From Nonomuraea endophytica (GTDB lineage Bacteria > Actinomycetota > Actinomycetes > Streptosporangiales > Streptosporangiaceae), in assembly GCF_014203235.1 (NCBI RefSeq), contig NZ_JACHIN010000007.1, forward strand, positions 222,560 through 286,559: DNA of 64,000 bases, given 5' to 3'. Position 1 is the first letter of the stretch, and each line of letters starts with the position of its first letter. Shown piece after piece: positions 8,873 through 17,416 of this stretch. Position numbers and translations under genes: made by a program. The notes beneath the pieces were generated by a model. The model was not told the origin of the DNA, did not search any database, and saw only the letters and a list, made by a program, of their open reading frames with translations.

Positions 8873-8928
8873 ACAACTCCATCTCGAAACCCCACTCTCA
8901 CAACCGCCCAACCCCTCCGGCCACGGTG

Positions 8929-9008
8929 GCCGGGCAAAAGCGGAACGGTGGCCGGGCAAGAGCGGAACGGTGGCCGGGCAAGAGCGGAACGGTGGCCGGG
9001 CAAGAGCG
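8929..9008 (+). repeat. 22-bp tandem repeat, about 3.7 copies
   Basis: The unit cggtggccgggcaagagcgg plus aa is repeated almost perfectly; the first copy has caaaagcgg. It lies upstream of the importer promoter. Confidence 0.9.
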
Positions 9009-9355
9009 GAGTTGTTACGGCGAGCAACCCCGTTAGCCCTCACGACCAGCGCTCGACAGGCGGCAACCCACGACGGCGGGGCGGGCGGGGCGGCTTGCCG
9101 TAACGGGGAGGGCGCAGCACAAGCGGGACGCGAGCGGCGCACAAGCGGCGCACAACGGGGGCGCAACACGGGCGGCGCAACACAACGGGGGCGCAGCACG
9201 AAGGCGCGCGCAACACGGGCACGAGTCGCACCCCAAAGGGAGCGCCGCGCAGAGGCGGGCACCAACACAAACCGAACACCCGCACAACCAGACTGCCGAA
9301 CAGCAAGGAGCTGGCGCACTGCAAGGGAGCAGCGCGCAGAGCCCGCAGAGCCCGC

Positions 9356-9424
9356 AGAGCTGGACGGCCGGACAGCCGGACAGCCGGACAGCCGAACAGC
9401 CGAACAGCCGGACAGCCGGACAGC
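9356..9424 (+). repeat. 9-10-bp tandem repeat (cagccggaca)
   Basis: About seven copies of cagccggaca/cagccgaaca in a row, in the gene-free region between the regulator gene and the importer. Confidence 0.8.
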
Positions 9425-9670
9425 ACGAAGGCTGGCGGAACGCGAAGGTGCGCCGCAACGCGTCACGGGGCAGCGCAAGTGGCACGCCACAACGGGGGCG
9501 GCGCAACGGGCGCAGCGCAACGGGCGTGGTGCTGCGAGCGTGGTGCTGCGGGGAGGGAAGCTGAAGGAGCAGAAAAGAACAGAAGCGAAAGAAGGCGGAG
9601 GCGACTAAGGCGGCGAAAAGAGGGGGCGATAGAGAAGGCGGCAGAAACGAAGGCGGGCGGCGCGGGCGGG

Positions 9671-10741
9671 TTAGCGGGGGCGGGTGGAGGCTCGGGGGCG
9701 GAGTTCGGGGAGGAGGGCGATGTGTTGGCGGGGGGTTTGGGGGCCGATGGTTAGGCGGCGGATCAGGAGGTCTACGGCGTGGGCGCCTACTGCGCTTTTT
9801 GGTGGGGCTACGGCGGTCAGTGGCGGGTCGCTCAGGGCGGCTACTTCGTCGTCGTAGGCGACGATGGAGACCTCGTCGGGGATGGTGACGCCTGCTGAGC
9901 GCAGGTGCTGGACCAGGAGCAGCGCGTCCTCGTCGTTGTGGACGAGCAGCGCCGTCACCCCCTCGGCGCGGACGGCGCGCACGACGTCGCCCACCTGGTT
10001 GTGGGACGGGCCCTCCTGGTCGATGCCGAGGTCGGCGTAGCCGGACAGGTCGAGGTCGCGCAGTGCCGCTTCGAAGCCCTGGCGTACGCGCGGGGCAGTG
10101 GGGCTTTCGCGGGTGACCATGGCTATCCGTTTGTGGCCCAGGGCGGCGAGGTGGCGGACGCCGAGGAAGGCGCCGTGGGCGTGGTGGGAGGCCACGGCGT
10201 CCAGGAGGGAGGCGGGGCCGCCCAGGCCTGCTCGGCGTTCTACCAGGACTGTTGGCACCTTCAGGCCGGCTAGCCAGTCTCCGTGGGACTCGTCGGGCTG
10301 GCGAGTGGTGGTGAGCAGCAGGCCTTCTACTCCGCCTCCGGCTACCAGTTGGGCTACCTGGAGGCGTTCTTCGGCCTCGTCGTAGCGGGAGACGCCGAGC
10401 ACCAGCCTTGCCCCGAGTTTGGCGGCCTGTTCGCGGGCGCCTTTGATGACGGCCGGGTAGTAGTAGGTGGCCGAGGGGACGAGCATGCCGATGGTCAGGG
10501 TCGTGTCGCCGGTGGCGGGTGTCGTGGGGGTGTCGGCGGCGGGTGAGCCCGGCAGGTCGGTGCGGACCCTGGTCACGCCGCCGTGCACGCGCTTGAGCAA
10601 CCCCTGCGCGGCCAGGTGCTCCACGTCTCTGCGCAGGGTCACCATGGAGACGCCTACGCGCTCGACCAGGTCGGTCAGTCGCACGGATCCGCGCTCGCTC
10701 ACCTCGCGCAGGATGAGTTCATGGCGTTGCTCGACGAACAC
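9671..10741 (-). CDS. DeoR-HTH/LacI-type sugar-responsive regulator
   Basis: 356 residues, GTG start at 10741 with a GAAGGGG site upstream. Residues 1-55 are a DeoR-type winged helix (RHELILREVSERGSVRLTDL, VSMVTLRRDVEHLAAQGLLKRVHGG). Residues 85-350 are a periplasmic-binding-protein-like LacI/GalR sensor domain (TLTIGMLVPSATYYYPAVIKGA). This hybrid architecture is common in actinobacterial sugar regulons. It lies between the importer and the divergent DUF2264 gene, and both promoters share a 12-bp motif, so it is the probable local regulator of both. Confidence 0.88.
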   Translation of the reverse strand: MFVEQRHELILREVSERGSVRLTDLVERVGVSMVTLRRDVEHLAAQGLLKRVHGGVTRVRTDLPGSPAADTPTTPATGDTTLTIGMLVPSATYYYPAVIKGAREQAAKLGARLVLGVSRYDEAEERLQVAQLVAGGGVEGLLLTTTRQPDESHGDWLAGLKVPTVLVERRAGLGGPASLLDAVASHHAHGAFLGVRHLAALGHKRIAMVTRESPTAPRVRQGFEAALRDLDLSGYADLGIDQEGPSHNQVGDVVRAVRAEGVTALLVHNDEDALLLVQHLRSAGVTIPDEVSIVAYDDEVAALSDPPLTAVAPPKSAVGAHAVDLLIRRLTIGPQTPRQHIALLPELRPRASTRPR

Positions 10742-10783
10742 GGTGGCCCCTTCGACTCGGTCGTGCTGATCCTAGCGTGCGAA

Positions 10784-10811
10784 TGTGAACGTATGCTTTC
10801 GTTCGATCACA
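10784..10811. promoter_or_regulatory. Inverted operator-like motifs in the regulator/DUF2264 intergenic region
   Basis: tgtgaacgtatg (10784-10795) and cgttcgatcaca (10800-10811) form an imperfect inverted repeat. Each half matches the motif TGTGANCGAAYG found twice upstream of the sugar-binding-protein gene. It lies 12 bp before the chosen DUF2264 start. Confidence 0.6.
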
Positions 10812-10823
10812 GTCGGAGATCCC

Positions 10824-12659
10824 ATGGAGTGGTGCATGTTCCCCCTTCCGCCAGAGGACCGTTCGCTCAGCCCGCTCACGGGGTGGACCCGTGCCCACTG
10901 GGAGGCGGTGGCCGACGGCCTGCTGGGCGCGGTGGAACCGTATCGCTCCGCGGACGGCGCCGTGATCACCTTGCCCGGTCGGGAGAGCTCTTCGCGATGC
11001 GACGGACTGGAGGGGTATGCGAGGACGTTCCTGCTCGCATCCTTCAGGGTGGCCGGTGGGGGGCCGGTCGAGTTGCTCGAACCCTATGGGCGCGGGCTGC
11101 TTGCGGGGCCTGAGGTCTGGGAGCCGGTCGGGGAGCGTACTCAGCCCATGGTCGAGGCGGCGTCGATCGCCATCGGGCTGTGGCTCACCCGCGAGCAGCT
11201 CTGGGACCGCCTGCCCGGTGACGTCCAGCACCGCGTGGCCGGTTACCTGGCCGGTGCGCTCCGGCATGAGCCGGTGGACAACAACTGGTGGCTGTTCCCC
11301 GTCATGGTCGGCGGTTTCCTCGCGGCCGCCGGGTTCCACGTCGAGGAGGCCGAGGCGGCCGTGCGGCGCGGCCTGGAGCGCATCGAACCCTGGTACGTCG
11401 GCGACGGCTGGTACTCCGATGGCGCCAACCGCTCCTTCGACCACTACAACGGCTGGGCGATGCACCTGTATCCGGTCCTGCTCGCGCTGCTGTCCCAATC
11501 CCCCGTCGAGAGGTACGGCGAGCGGCTCCGAGAGTTCCTGACCGGTTATGCGCTGATGTTCGACAGTGAAGGCGGCATGCTCTATCACGGTCGATCGCTC
11601 ACCTACCGCTTCGCTTCGACCGCCTCGCTCTTCGCCGGTGCGCTGGCCGAGTCCACCCCGCTGACACCCGGCCAGACCAGAGGCATCGCCTCGGCGACGC
11701 TCCGCCGCTTCCTGGAGCACGACGCCCTGTCACCGGAGGGCATCCTCACGCTCGGCTGGCACGGGCCACACGAACCGTCGCTGCAGGGGTACTCGGGGTC
11801 CGCCTCGCCGTACTGGGCCGCGAAGGCTTTCCTCGGCCTTCTCCTGCCCGCCGACCACCCCGTCTGGACGGCCACCGAGGAGCCGGGGCCGCAGGGGGTG
11901 CGGGCGCTGGCCGGTCCCGGCCTCATCGTCCAGAACACCGGCGGCCTCGCCCGAGTCGTCAACCACGGCAGCCAGCACCACCCCGGCGACCCGCTCTACG
12001 ACCGCTACGCCTACTCCACCCGCACCGGCCCCACCACCGCCACCGACATCCCGGACAACCACGCGGGCACCGGTTCCCGCGGGCGCATCGTTCCCCGGGG
12101 CGCTGGTTCGCTGGGTGACGGTGCTTGGGCTGCTTCGTTCGGTAAGGGGACCGGGGTGGCCAGTGTGAGCGTGGTGCGCGGGGAGGTGGAGGTGCGGCTG
12201 CACTATGGCGAGGTGGGCCGCGAGACGGGCTGGGCACTGGCCCAGGCCGCTCCAGACGACCGCGTGGTGGGGACCACGGACGAAAGCGGCGCAACGGCCC
12301 CGGGCGGCTCCGCCATACAGGCTGTGGACAACACGGGTGGATGCGCCGGGAGGACAGTGGGCGGGGCTGTTGTGTGGGGTGGGGACGGGCTGGGGTCGTG
12401 GTTGATTCCGTTGGCTGGGGCGGTGACGCCGTCGGTGCTGGAGGCGCCCGAGGGCACGGCGTTCGGCAGGCCCGCCCTGGTCCCCGCCCTCACCGGCACC
12501 GGTGCCACCGGCTGGTGGGTGAGCGCCGCGGTCCTGGCCCACGACCTGCCCGAACTCCCGTCAGCCGAGGTGAACGGGCCGGAGGTCACGCTCACCTGGC
12601 CGGACGGGGTGGTCCACGTCATCACTCCGGAAGGGCCCATCACACCGGAAGGTCGATGA
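10824..12659 (+). CDS. DUF2264 domain protein
   Basis: 611 residues from the ATG at 10824 (GGAG upstream); a start at 10785 would overlap the operator-like repeat. The N-terminal two thirds is the alpha-helical DUF2264 domain (GWTRAHWEAVADGLL near residue 20, DGLEGYARTFLLASF, and DNNWWLFPVMVGGFL). The C-terminal third looks like the beta-rich part of the family. DUF2264 proteins resemble glycoside hydrolase (alpha/alpha)6 barrels and often sit in glycan-utilisation loci. No signal peptide is seen, so it is probably cytoplasmic. Divergent from, and probably co-regulated with, the sugar importer. Confidence 0.88.
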   Translation: MEWCMFPLPPEDRSLSPLTGWTRAHWEAVADGLLGAVEPYRSADGAVITLPGRESSSRCDGLEGYARTFLLASFRVAGGGPVELLEPYGRGLLAGPEVWEPVGERTQPMVEAASIAIGLWLTREQLWDRLPGDVQHRVAGYLAGALRHEPVDNNWWLFPVMVGGFLAAAGFHVEEAEAAVRRGLERIEPWYVGDGWYSDGANRSFDHYNGWAMHLYPVLLALLSQSPVERYGERLREFLTGYALMFDSEGGMLYHGRSLTYRFASTASLFAGALAESTPLTPGQTRGIASATLRRFLEHDALSPEGILTLGWHGPHEPSLQGYSGSASPYWAAKAFLGLLLPADHPVWTATEEPGPQGVRALAGPGLIVQNTGGLARVVNHGSQHHPGDPLYDRYAYSTRTGPTTATDIPDNHAGTGSRGRIVPRGAGSLGDGAWAASFGKGTGVASVSVVRGEVEVRLHYGEVGRETGWALAQAAPDDRVVGTTDESGATAPGGSAIQAVDNTGGCAGRTVGGAVVWGGDGLGSWLIPLAGAVTPSVLEAPEGTAFGRPALVPALTGTGATGWWVSAAVLAHDLPELPSAEVNGPEVTLTWPDGVVHVITPEGPITPEGR

Positions 12660-12906
12660 CCCTCCGGTGTCCCTGGAAGGACCACGGCATGCCGGAGGGT
12701 GATCACCCTGGAAGGACCACGGAGCGTGGTCAGGTCGGAAGGGCCACGGAGCGTGGTCAGGTCGGAAGAGCCACAGAGCCGTGGTCAAGCCGGGAGAGCC
12801 ACAGAGCCGTGGTCAAGCCGGGAGAGCCACAGAGCCGTGGTCAAGCCGGGAGCGCCACGGAGCGTGGTCAGGCCCGAAGAGCCACGGAGCGTGGTCAAGC
12901 CGGCAT
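12660..12906 (-). repeat. 27-28-bp tandem repeat seeded by the folD stop codon
   Basis: On the minus strand units begin ccggcttgaccacg and end gtggctctt or gtggctctc. Seven good copies and two degenerate ones fill the space between the convergent DUF2264 and folD genes. The first unit contains folD's last two codons and TGA stop. Each unit also contains ccacg...cgtgg or ccacggctctgtgg, a small hairpin. Several early units are 27 bp, repeating TGA in the folD frame. Confidence 0.88.
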
Positions 12907-13758
12907 GCCTACGGCTCTTTCCGCGGCCATGATCGCGTTGCGGAACAACATTGCCACCGTCGTCGGCCCCACGCCGCCCACCCGAGGCGTGATCGCCCCC
13001 GCCACCGCCTCAACCGACTCGTCCACGTCAGGCAGCAGCCGCCGCCCCTCATACCGAACCCCACCGCCGACGACGACAGCCCCAGGCTTCACGTGCTCGG
13101 GCTGGATGATCCCCGGCACCCCGGCGGCGGCGATGAGGATGTCGGCCCGCTGCGTGTAGCGGGCCCAGTCGGGCACGCCGGTGTGGACCACGGTCACCGC
13201 CGCGTTGGCCGTGGGCCGCTTCTGGCTGAGGAGCGTGGCCAGCGGCCGGCCGAGGGTGGCGCCGCGGCCGAGGATCACGACCTCCCGCCCCGCCACCGGA
13301 ATCTCGTAGAAGGCGAGTAGCGCCTCGATCCCGGCGGGCGTGCAGGGCAGCGGGCCGGGCATGCCGAGCGCCAGCCGTCCCATGTTGAGGGGGTGCATGC
13401 CGTCCACGTCCTTGTCGGGGTCCATGGACTGCAGCGCCGCGTCGTAGTCGAGGTGACGGGGCACCGGGTACTGCACCAGCAGCCCGTGCACGGCCGGGTC
13501 GTCGTTGTAGGCGGCGATGGCGGCGTGGAGGTCGGCCTGGGTTGCGTCGGACGGCAGGTGGGTGTGCGGTGAGTCGAAGCCCAGCTCCGCCGCCTGCCGC
13601 TGCTTGATCCTGATATATCCGGCGCTGGCGTCGTCGTCGCCGACCAGGATCGTGGCCAGCGACGGCGTGACACCCTTCGCAGTCAGTACGGCGGCGCGCG
13701 CGGCGACGTCCTCCAGGACACTCTGCGCCACCGGGCCGCCGGGAAGCATGCGGGTCAT
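12895..13758 (-). CDS. folD: Methylenetetrahydrofolate dehydrogenase/cyclohydrolase
   Basis: 287 residues from the ATG at 13758, preceded by GAGGAGA; the longer upstream frame is unnecessary and the chosen length is normal for FolD. The catalytic YxxxK motif is Tyr48-Lys52 (GYIRIKQRQAAELG). YPVPRHLD, DPDKDVDGMHPLN and VVILGRGATLGRPLATLLS are the family's substrate and NADP signatures. The enzyme interconverts 5,10-methylene-THF and 10-formyl-THF in the cytoplasm. It follows a GntR-type gene by 112 bp, in an amine-catabolism neighbourhood, so it may be a pathway-linked copy rather than the housekeeping one. Whether another folD exists cannot be seen here. Confidence 0.93.
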   Translation of the reverse strand: MTRMLPGGPVAQSVLEDVAARAAVLTAKGVTPSLATILVGDDDASAGYIRIKQRQAAELGFDSPHTHLPSDATQADLHAAIAAYNDDPAVHGLLVQYPVPRHLDYDAALQSMDPDKDVDGMHPLNMGRLALGMPGPLPCTPAGIEALLAFYEIPVAGREVVILGRGATLGRPLATLLSQKRPTANAAVTVVHTGVPDWARYTQRADILIAAAGVPGIIQPEHVKPGAVVVGGGVRYEGRRLLPDVDESVEAVAGAITPRVGGVGPTTVAMLFRNAIMAAERAVGMPA

Positions 13759-13849
13759 GGCTCTCCTCGCGACGTGGTCGCCCAGGCGGTCGGCTTCCAC
13801 GACGAGCTCCCCGATGGTCGATTCCATCCTCTGTGCCGCCAGTCGCGCT

Positions 13850-13869
13850 CCTTCTAGGATGCCAGAAGG
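13850..13869. terminator. Small hairpin between the GntR gene and folD
   Basis: ccttct...agaagg forms a 6-bp stem with an 8-nt loop directly after the GntR stop codon. It is weak and could be a minor attenuator. Confidence 0.3.
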
Positions 13870-13870
13870 C

Positions 13871-14584
13871 TCAGGACAGGAAACCGCGCAGAAGCGCCGC
13901 GGTGCCTTCCAGATGCTCTGCCACGGCACGCCGCGCCGCCTCCGGATCTCCGGACAGGATCGCCGCCACAATGGCCTCGTGCTGGGTGGCCGCGTGATCG
14001 ATGTTGACCTGGAGCATCGGGATGGCGTTGAGCAGGTCGCTGACCCGCAGCCGGGCGTCGGCGCAGGTGGCGGCGAGCAGCGGGGAGCCGGTCAGCTCGG
14101 CGATCGCCAGGTGGAAGGCGGTGTCGAGGCGGCGGTACTCAGCGGGTGTGGCGGCGTTGAGGTCGTCCAGGCGGCGGCGCAGGATCCGGCGGCGGTCCTC
14201 GTCGAGCGGGGTGGTGGCCAGCACCTGCGCGGCGCCGCACTCCACGGCCATGCGGAAGGTGAGGGCGTCGGACAGGTCGTCGTCGCCCATGTCGGTGACG
14301 ACCTTGCGCAGGGCTCCGGTGCCGGGTTGCGGCGGGACATAGGTGACGAAGGCGCCGCCGTAACGGCCGCGCCGTACATCGAGAAAGCCGGAGTCCTGCA
14401 GGGCGCGGATGGCCTCGCGCAGCGTCACGCGGCTGATGCCGAGCTGGACGGCGAGCTCGCGTTCGGGCGGGAGCTTCTCGCCGGGCGCGACGACGCCCAG
14501 CTTGATGGCCTGGAGCAAGCGCTCCACGGTCTCCTCGAACGCATTGCCCGCGCGCACGGGGCGCAGCACCGTCAACGGGTTCAC
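13871..14584 (-). CDS. FadR-family (GntR/FCD) transcriptional regulator
   Basis: 237 residues from a GTG at 14584 that has GGGGGAG upstream; a GTG at 14608 would add eight residues. Residues about 20-75 are the winged helix (LGVVAPGEKLPPERELAVQL, ISRVTLREAIRALQDSGFL) and the rest is the helical FCD ligand-binding domain with metal-binding His/Asp candidates (FHLAIAELTGS, and HEAIVAAILSGD). It is divergent from the gamma-glutamyl-ligase operon and is the probable regulator of it. Confidence 0.9.
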   Translation of the reverse strand: MNPLTVLRPVRAGNAFEETVERLLQAIKLGVVAPGEKLPPERELAVQLGISRVTLREAIRALQDSGFLDVRRGRYGGAFVTYVPPQPGTGALRKVVTDMGDDDLSDALTFRMAVECGAAQVLATTPLDEDRRRILRRRLDDLNAATPAEYRRLDTAFHLAIAELTGSPLLAATCADARLRVSDLLNAIPMLQVNIDHAATQHEAIVAAILSGDPEAARRAVAEHLEGTAALLRGFLS

Positions 14585-14614
14585 GCTTGGCTCCCCCCAC
14601 CCCGCCACAGGGCC

Positions 14615-14654
14615 TTGACAATCGATCCCGCCATGGACCTCAATGGTCTAACAC
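14615..14654 (+). promoter_or_regulatory. Putative promoter and GntR-type operator
   Basis: TTGACA at 14615-14620 is a perfect -35 hexamer on the plus strand, although no clear -10 lies at 17 nt. TGGTCTAACAC at 14644-14654 matches five of six fixed positions of the FadR-type consensus TNGTNNNACNA and would lie close to the transcription start. Confidence 0.4.
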
Positions 14655-14678
14655 TAGCCCAATCAACGGGAAACCGCC

Positions 14679-16061
14679 GTGGCCAGATCGGAGCATCCTC
14701 ACGTGAGCACCGGATTGTTGTCCGTTTCCGACCTGCGGGACGAAGTTGCTGCTGGGCGCATAGACACCGTATTGCTCGCCGTCGCCGACATGCAGGGCAG
14801 ATTGCAGGGAAAGCGCCTCTCGGCCCGGTTCTTCCTGGAGGAGGTGCTGCGGCACGGCTCCGAGGGCTGCAACTACCTGCTCGCGGTGGACGTGGATATG
14901 AACACCGTCGAGGGCTACGCGATGTCGTCGTGGGAACGCGGATACGGCGACTTCGTCATGAAACCGGATCTCTCCACCCTCAGGCGGATCCCCTGGCAGG
15001 AGGGCACCGCCCTGCTCATGGCCGATCTGACCTGGGAGGACGACACCGACGTGACCGCCTCGCCGCGGCAGATCCTGCGCAGGCAGCTCGCCCGCCTGGA
15101 CGAGCGGGGACTGCGCGCGTTCGTCGGCACGGAGCTGGAGTTCTGCGTCTATGAGGACTCCTATGAGCAGGCGTGGAAGCGCGGATATCGCGACATGTCC
15201 CCCGCGAACCTCTACAACGTCGACTACTCCCTGCTCGGCACCGCGCGCGTCGAGCCGCTCCTGCGCCGGATCCGGCGCGAGATGGAGGGCGCGGGGCTGT
15301 ATGTGGAGTCGGCCAAGGGCGAGTGCAACCTCGGCCAGCACGAGATCGCCTTCCGCTACGACGAGGCGCTGAAAACCTGCGACAACCATTCGATCTACAA
15401 GACCGGCGCCAAGGAGATCGCCGCCCAGGAGGGCCGCTCGATCACCTTCATGGCCAAGCCGAACCAGCGCGAGGGCAACTCCTGCCACATCCACATCAGC
15501 CTGCGCGGCAGCGCCGACGAGCCGGTGATGGCCGGCGACGGACCCCACGGCATGTCCGAGCTCGGCGCCCGCTTCATCGCCGGCCAGCTCGCCTTCATGC
15601 GCGAGCTCACGCTCTTCTACGCGCCGAACATCAACTCCTACAAACGGTACGTGCCGGGCAGCTTCGCCCCGACCGCCGTCAAGTGGGGCGTGGACAACCG
15701 CACCTGCTCGTTGCGCCTGGTCGGACACGGCCACTCACTGCGGGTGGAGAACCGGGTGCCCGGCGGCGACGTCAACCCCTACCTGGCCGTCTCCGCGCTG
15801 ATCGCGGCCGGCCTGCACGGCATCGACCACGAGCTCGACCTTGAGGACGCCTTCACCGGCAACGCCTACGCCTCCGGCGCCGAGACCGTGCCGCACACGC
15901 TGCGCGACGCGCTCGCCCTGTTCGAGGGCTCGAAGCTGGCCAGGGAGTCCTTCGGCGAGGACGTCATCGCCCACTACGCCAACAACGCGCGCGTCGAGCT
16001 GGCCGCCTTCGACGCGGCGGTCACCGACTGGGAAATGTTCCGCGGCTTCGAACGTCTGTAA
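14679..16061 (+). CDS. Glutamine-synthetase-like gamma-glutamyl amide ligase
   Basis: 460 residues. Class-I glutamine synthetase fold motifs are present: ADMQGRLQGKRLS in the N-domain, GTELEFCVYED, GECNLGQHEI, KPNQREGNSCHIHISL, and NRTCSLRLVGHGHSLRVENR. The family includes PuuA, GlnA3 and GlnA4, which join glutamate to polyamines or ethanolamine using ATP. The neighbouring dehydrogenases and gamma-glutamyl hydrolase favour such a catabolic ligase over a true glutamine synthetase. The start is GTG at 14679; a GTG at 14703 with GGAG 9 nt upstream is an alternative. Next gene starts 9 bp downstream. Confidence 0.85.
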   Translation: MARSEHPHVSTGLLSVSDLRDEVAAGRIDTVLLAVADMQGRLQGKRLSARFFLEEVLRHGSEGCNYLLAVDVDMNTVEGYAMSSWERGYGDFVMKPDLSTLRRIPWQEGTALLMADLTWEDDTDVTASPRQILRRQLARLDERGLRAFVGTELEFCVYEDSYEQAWKRGYRDMSPANLYNVDYSLLGTARVEPLLRRIRREMEGAGLYVESAKGECNLGQHEIAFRYDEALKTCDNHSIYKTGAKEIAAQEGRSITFMAKPNQREGNSCHIHISLRGSADEPVMAGDGPHGMSELGARFIAGQLAFMRELTLFYAPNINSYKRYVPGSFAPTAVKWGVDNRTCSLRLVGHGHSLRVENRVPGGDVNPYLAVSALIAAGLHGIDHELDLEDAFTGNAYASGAETVPHTLRDALALFEGSKLARESFGEDVIAHYANNARVELAAFDAAVTDWEMFRGFERL

Positions 16062-16070
16062 GGGAACAGC

Positions 16071-17414
16071 ATGAAGATCATCAATCCGGCCACCGAAGCC
16101 GTGGTGGCCGAGGTCGACCTCGCCGACGCGGCCGAGACCGACCGGGCCGTGGAGCGTGCCAAGCGGGCGTACGCGAGCTGGCGCGCGGTGGCGCCGGGCG
16201 ACCGGGCCAGGCTGCTGCGCCGGTTCGCCGACCTGGTGGACCGCCACGGCGAGGAATTGGCCCAGCTGGAGGTCGCCAACGCCGGCCACACGATCGGCAA
16301 CGCCCGCTGGGAGGCCGGCAACGTCCGCGACGTGCTGCACTTCTACGCCGGCGCCCCGGAACGCAACCACGGCCTGCAGATCCCGGTGCCCGGCGGCGTG
16401 GACGTCACCTTCCAGGAGCCGCTGGGCGTCGTGGGCGTGATCGTGCCGTGGAACTTCCCCATGGTCGTCATGACCTGGGGCGTCGCGCCCGCGCTCGCGG
16501 CCGGGAACACCGTGATCGTGAAGCCGGCCGAGTGGACGCCGATGACCGCGCTGCGGCTGGCCGAGCTGGCCCTGGAGGCGGGCCTGCCGGAGGGCGTGCT
16601 GCAGGTGCTGCCCGGGGCGGGCGAGGTCGCCGGCGCCCGGCTGGTCGAACATCCGGACGTTGCCAAAATCGTTTTTACCGGCTCGACCGAGGTGGGCAAG
16701 GAGATCGCCGCCAAGGCGGCGGCCCAGGTGAAGCGGCTGACGCTGGAGCTGGGCGGCAAGTCCGCAAATATCGTCTTTCAGGACTCCGATCTCGAAAAAG
16801 CGGCCAAAACCGCGCCTTATGCCGTCTTCGATAACTCCGGCCAGGACTGCTGCGCCCGATCGCGCATCCTGGTCGAGCACACCGTGTACGAGGAGTTCCT
16901 GGAGAGGCTGGGCGCCGCCGTACTCGATGTGAAGGTCGGCGACCCCCTCGACGAGAGCACCGAGATGGGCCCGCTGATCAGCGCCGAACACCTGGAGCGG
17001 GTACGCGGGTTCGTCGCCGAGCCGCACCTGCAGGGCGCCTGCCCGGACGGGCCCGGCTACTGGTTCCCGCCCACCGTGCTCACCTCGCGGGTGACCGACC
17101 GCGCGTTCACCGAGGAGATCTTCGGGCCCGTGGTGTCGGTGGTGGCATTCCAGGACGAGGCGGACGCCGTACGTATCGCCAATGACACCCCCTACGGCCT
17201 GAGCGGGTCCATCTGGACCCGCGACGTCGGCCGCGCGCTGCGGGTGGCGCGCGCGGTCGAGGCGGGCAACCTGTCGGTCAACTCGCACTCGTCGGTGCGT
17301 TACTGGACGCCGTTCGGCGGATTCAAGCAGTCGGGCCTGGGCCGGGAGCTCGGCCCCGACGCCCTCAGCGCCTTCACCGAGACCAAAAACGTTTTCATCT
17401 CCTGGGAGTCGTAG
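16071..17414 (+). CDS. NAD(P)-dependent aldehyde dehydrogenase
   Basis: 447 residues. The catalytic set is complete: Asn128 in PWNFP, Lys151 in VIVKPAEWTP, Glu226 in LELGGKSANIV and Cys260 in NSGQDCCARSR. FTGSTEVGK binds the cofactor. The protein is 25-40 residues shorter than most relatives, mainly around residues 310-330. It should oxidise the gamma-glutamyl aldehyde to the acid in the pathway suggested by its neighbours. It lies 9 bp after the ligase gene and 2 bp before the SDR gene, a tight operon. Confidence 0.92.
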   Translation: MKIINPATEAVVAEVDLADAAETDRAVERAKRAYASWRAVAPGDRARLLRRFADLVDRHGEELAQLEVANAGHTIGNARWEAGNVRDVLHFYAGAPERNHGLQIPVPGGVDVTFQEPLGVVGVIVPWNFPMVVMTWGVAPALAAGNTVIVKPAEWTPMTALRLAELALEAGLPEGVLQVLPGAGEVAGARLVEHPDVAKIVFTGSTEVGKEIAAKAAAQVKRLTLELGGKSANIVFQDSDLEKAAKTAPYAVFDNSGQDCCARSRILVEHTVYEEFLERLGAAVLDVKVGDPLDESTEMGPLISAEHLERVRGFVAEPHLQGACPDGPGYWFPPTVLTSRVTDRAFTEEIFGPVVSVVAFQDEADAVRIANDTPYGLSGSIWTRDVGRALRVARAVEAGNLSVNSHSSVRYWTPFGGFKQSGLGRELGPDALSAFTETKNVFISWES

Positions 17415-17416
17415 AC

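Larger units (their letters stand above)
8873..9670. other. Gene-free low-complexity region
   Basis: About 800 bp with no convincing gene. It contains a 22-bp tandem repeat (8929-9008), runs based on gcgcaacacggg (about 9110-9230), and a 9-10-bp repeat, cagccggaca (9356-9424). Open frames on both strands encode only Arg/Thr/Gln-rich low-complexity sequence without conserved domains. Confidence 0.7.

Noticed and set aside
8787..9608. Open frame of 273 residues through the low-complexity region
   Set aside because: Encodes only repeats and Arg/Thr-rich sequence; frame not supported by start site or codon pattern.
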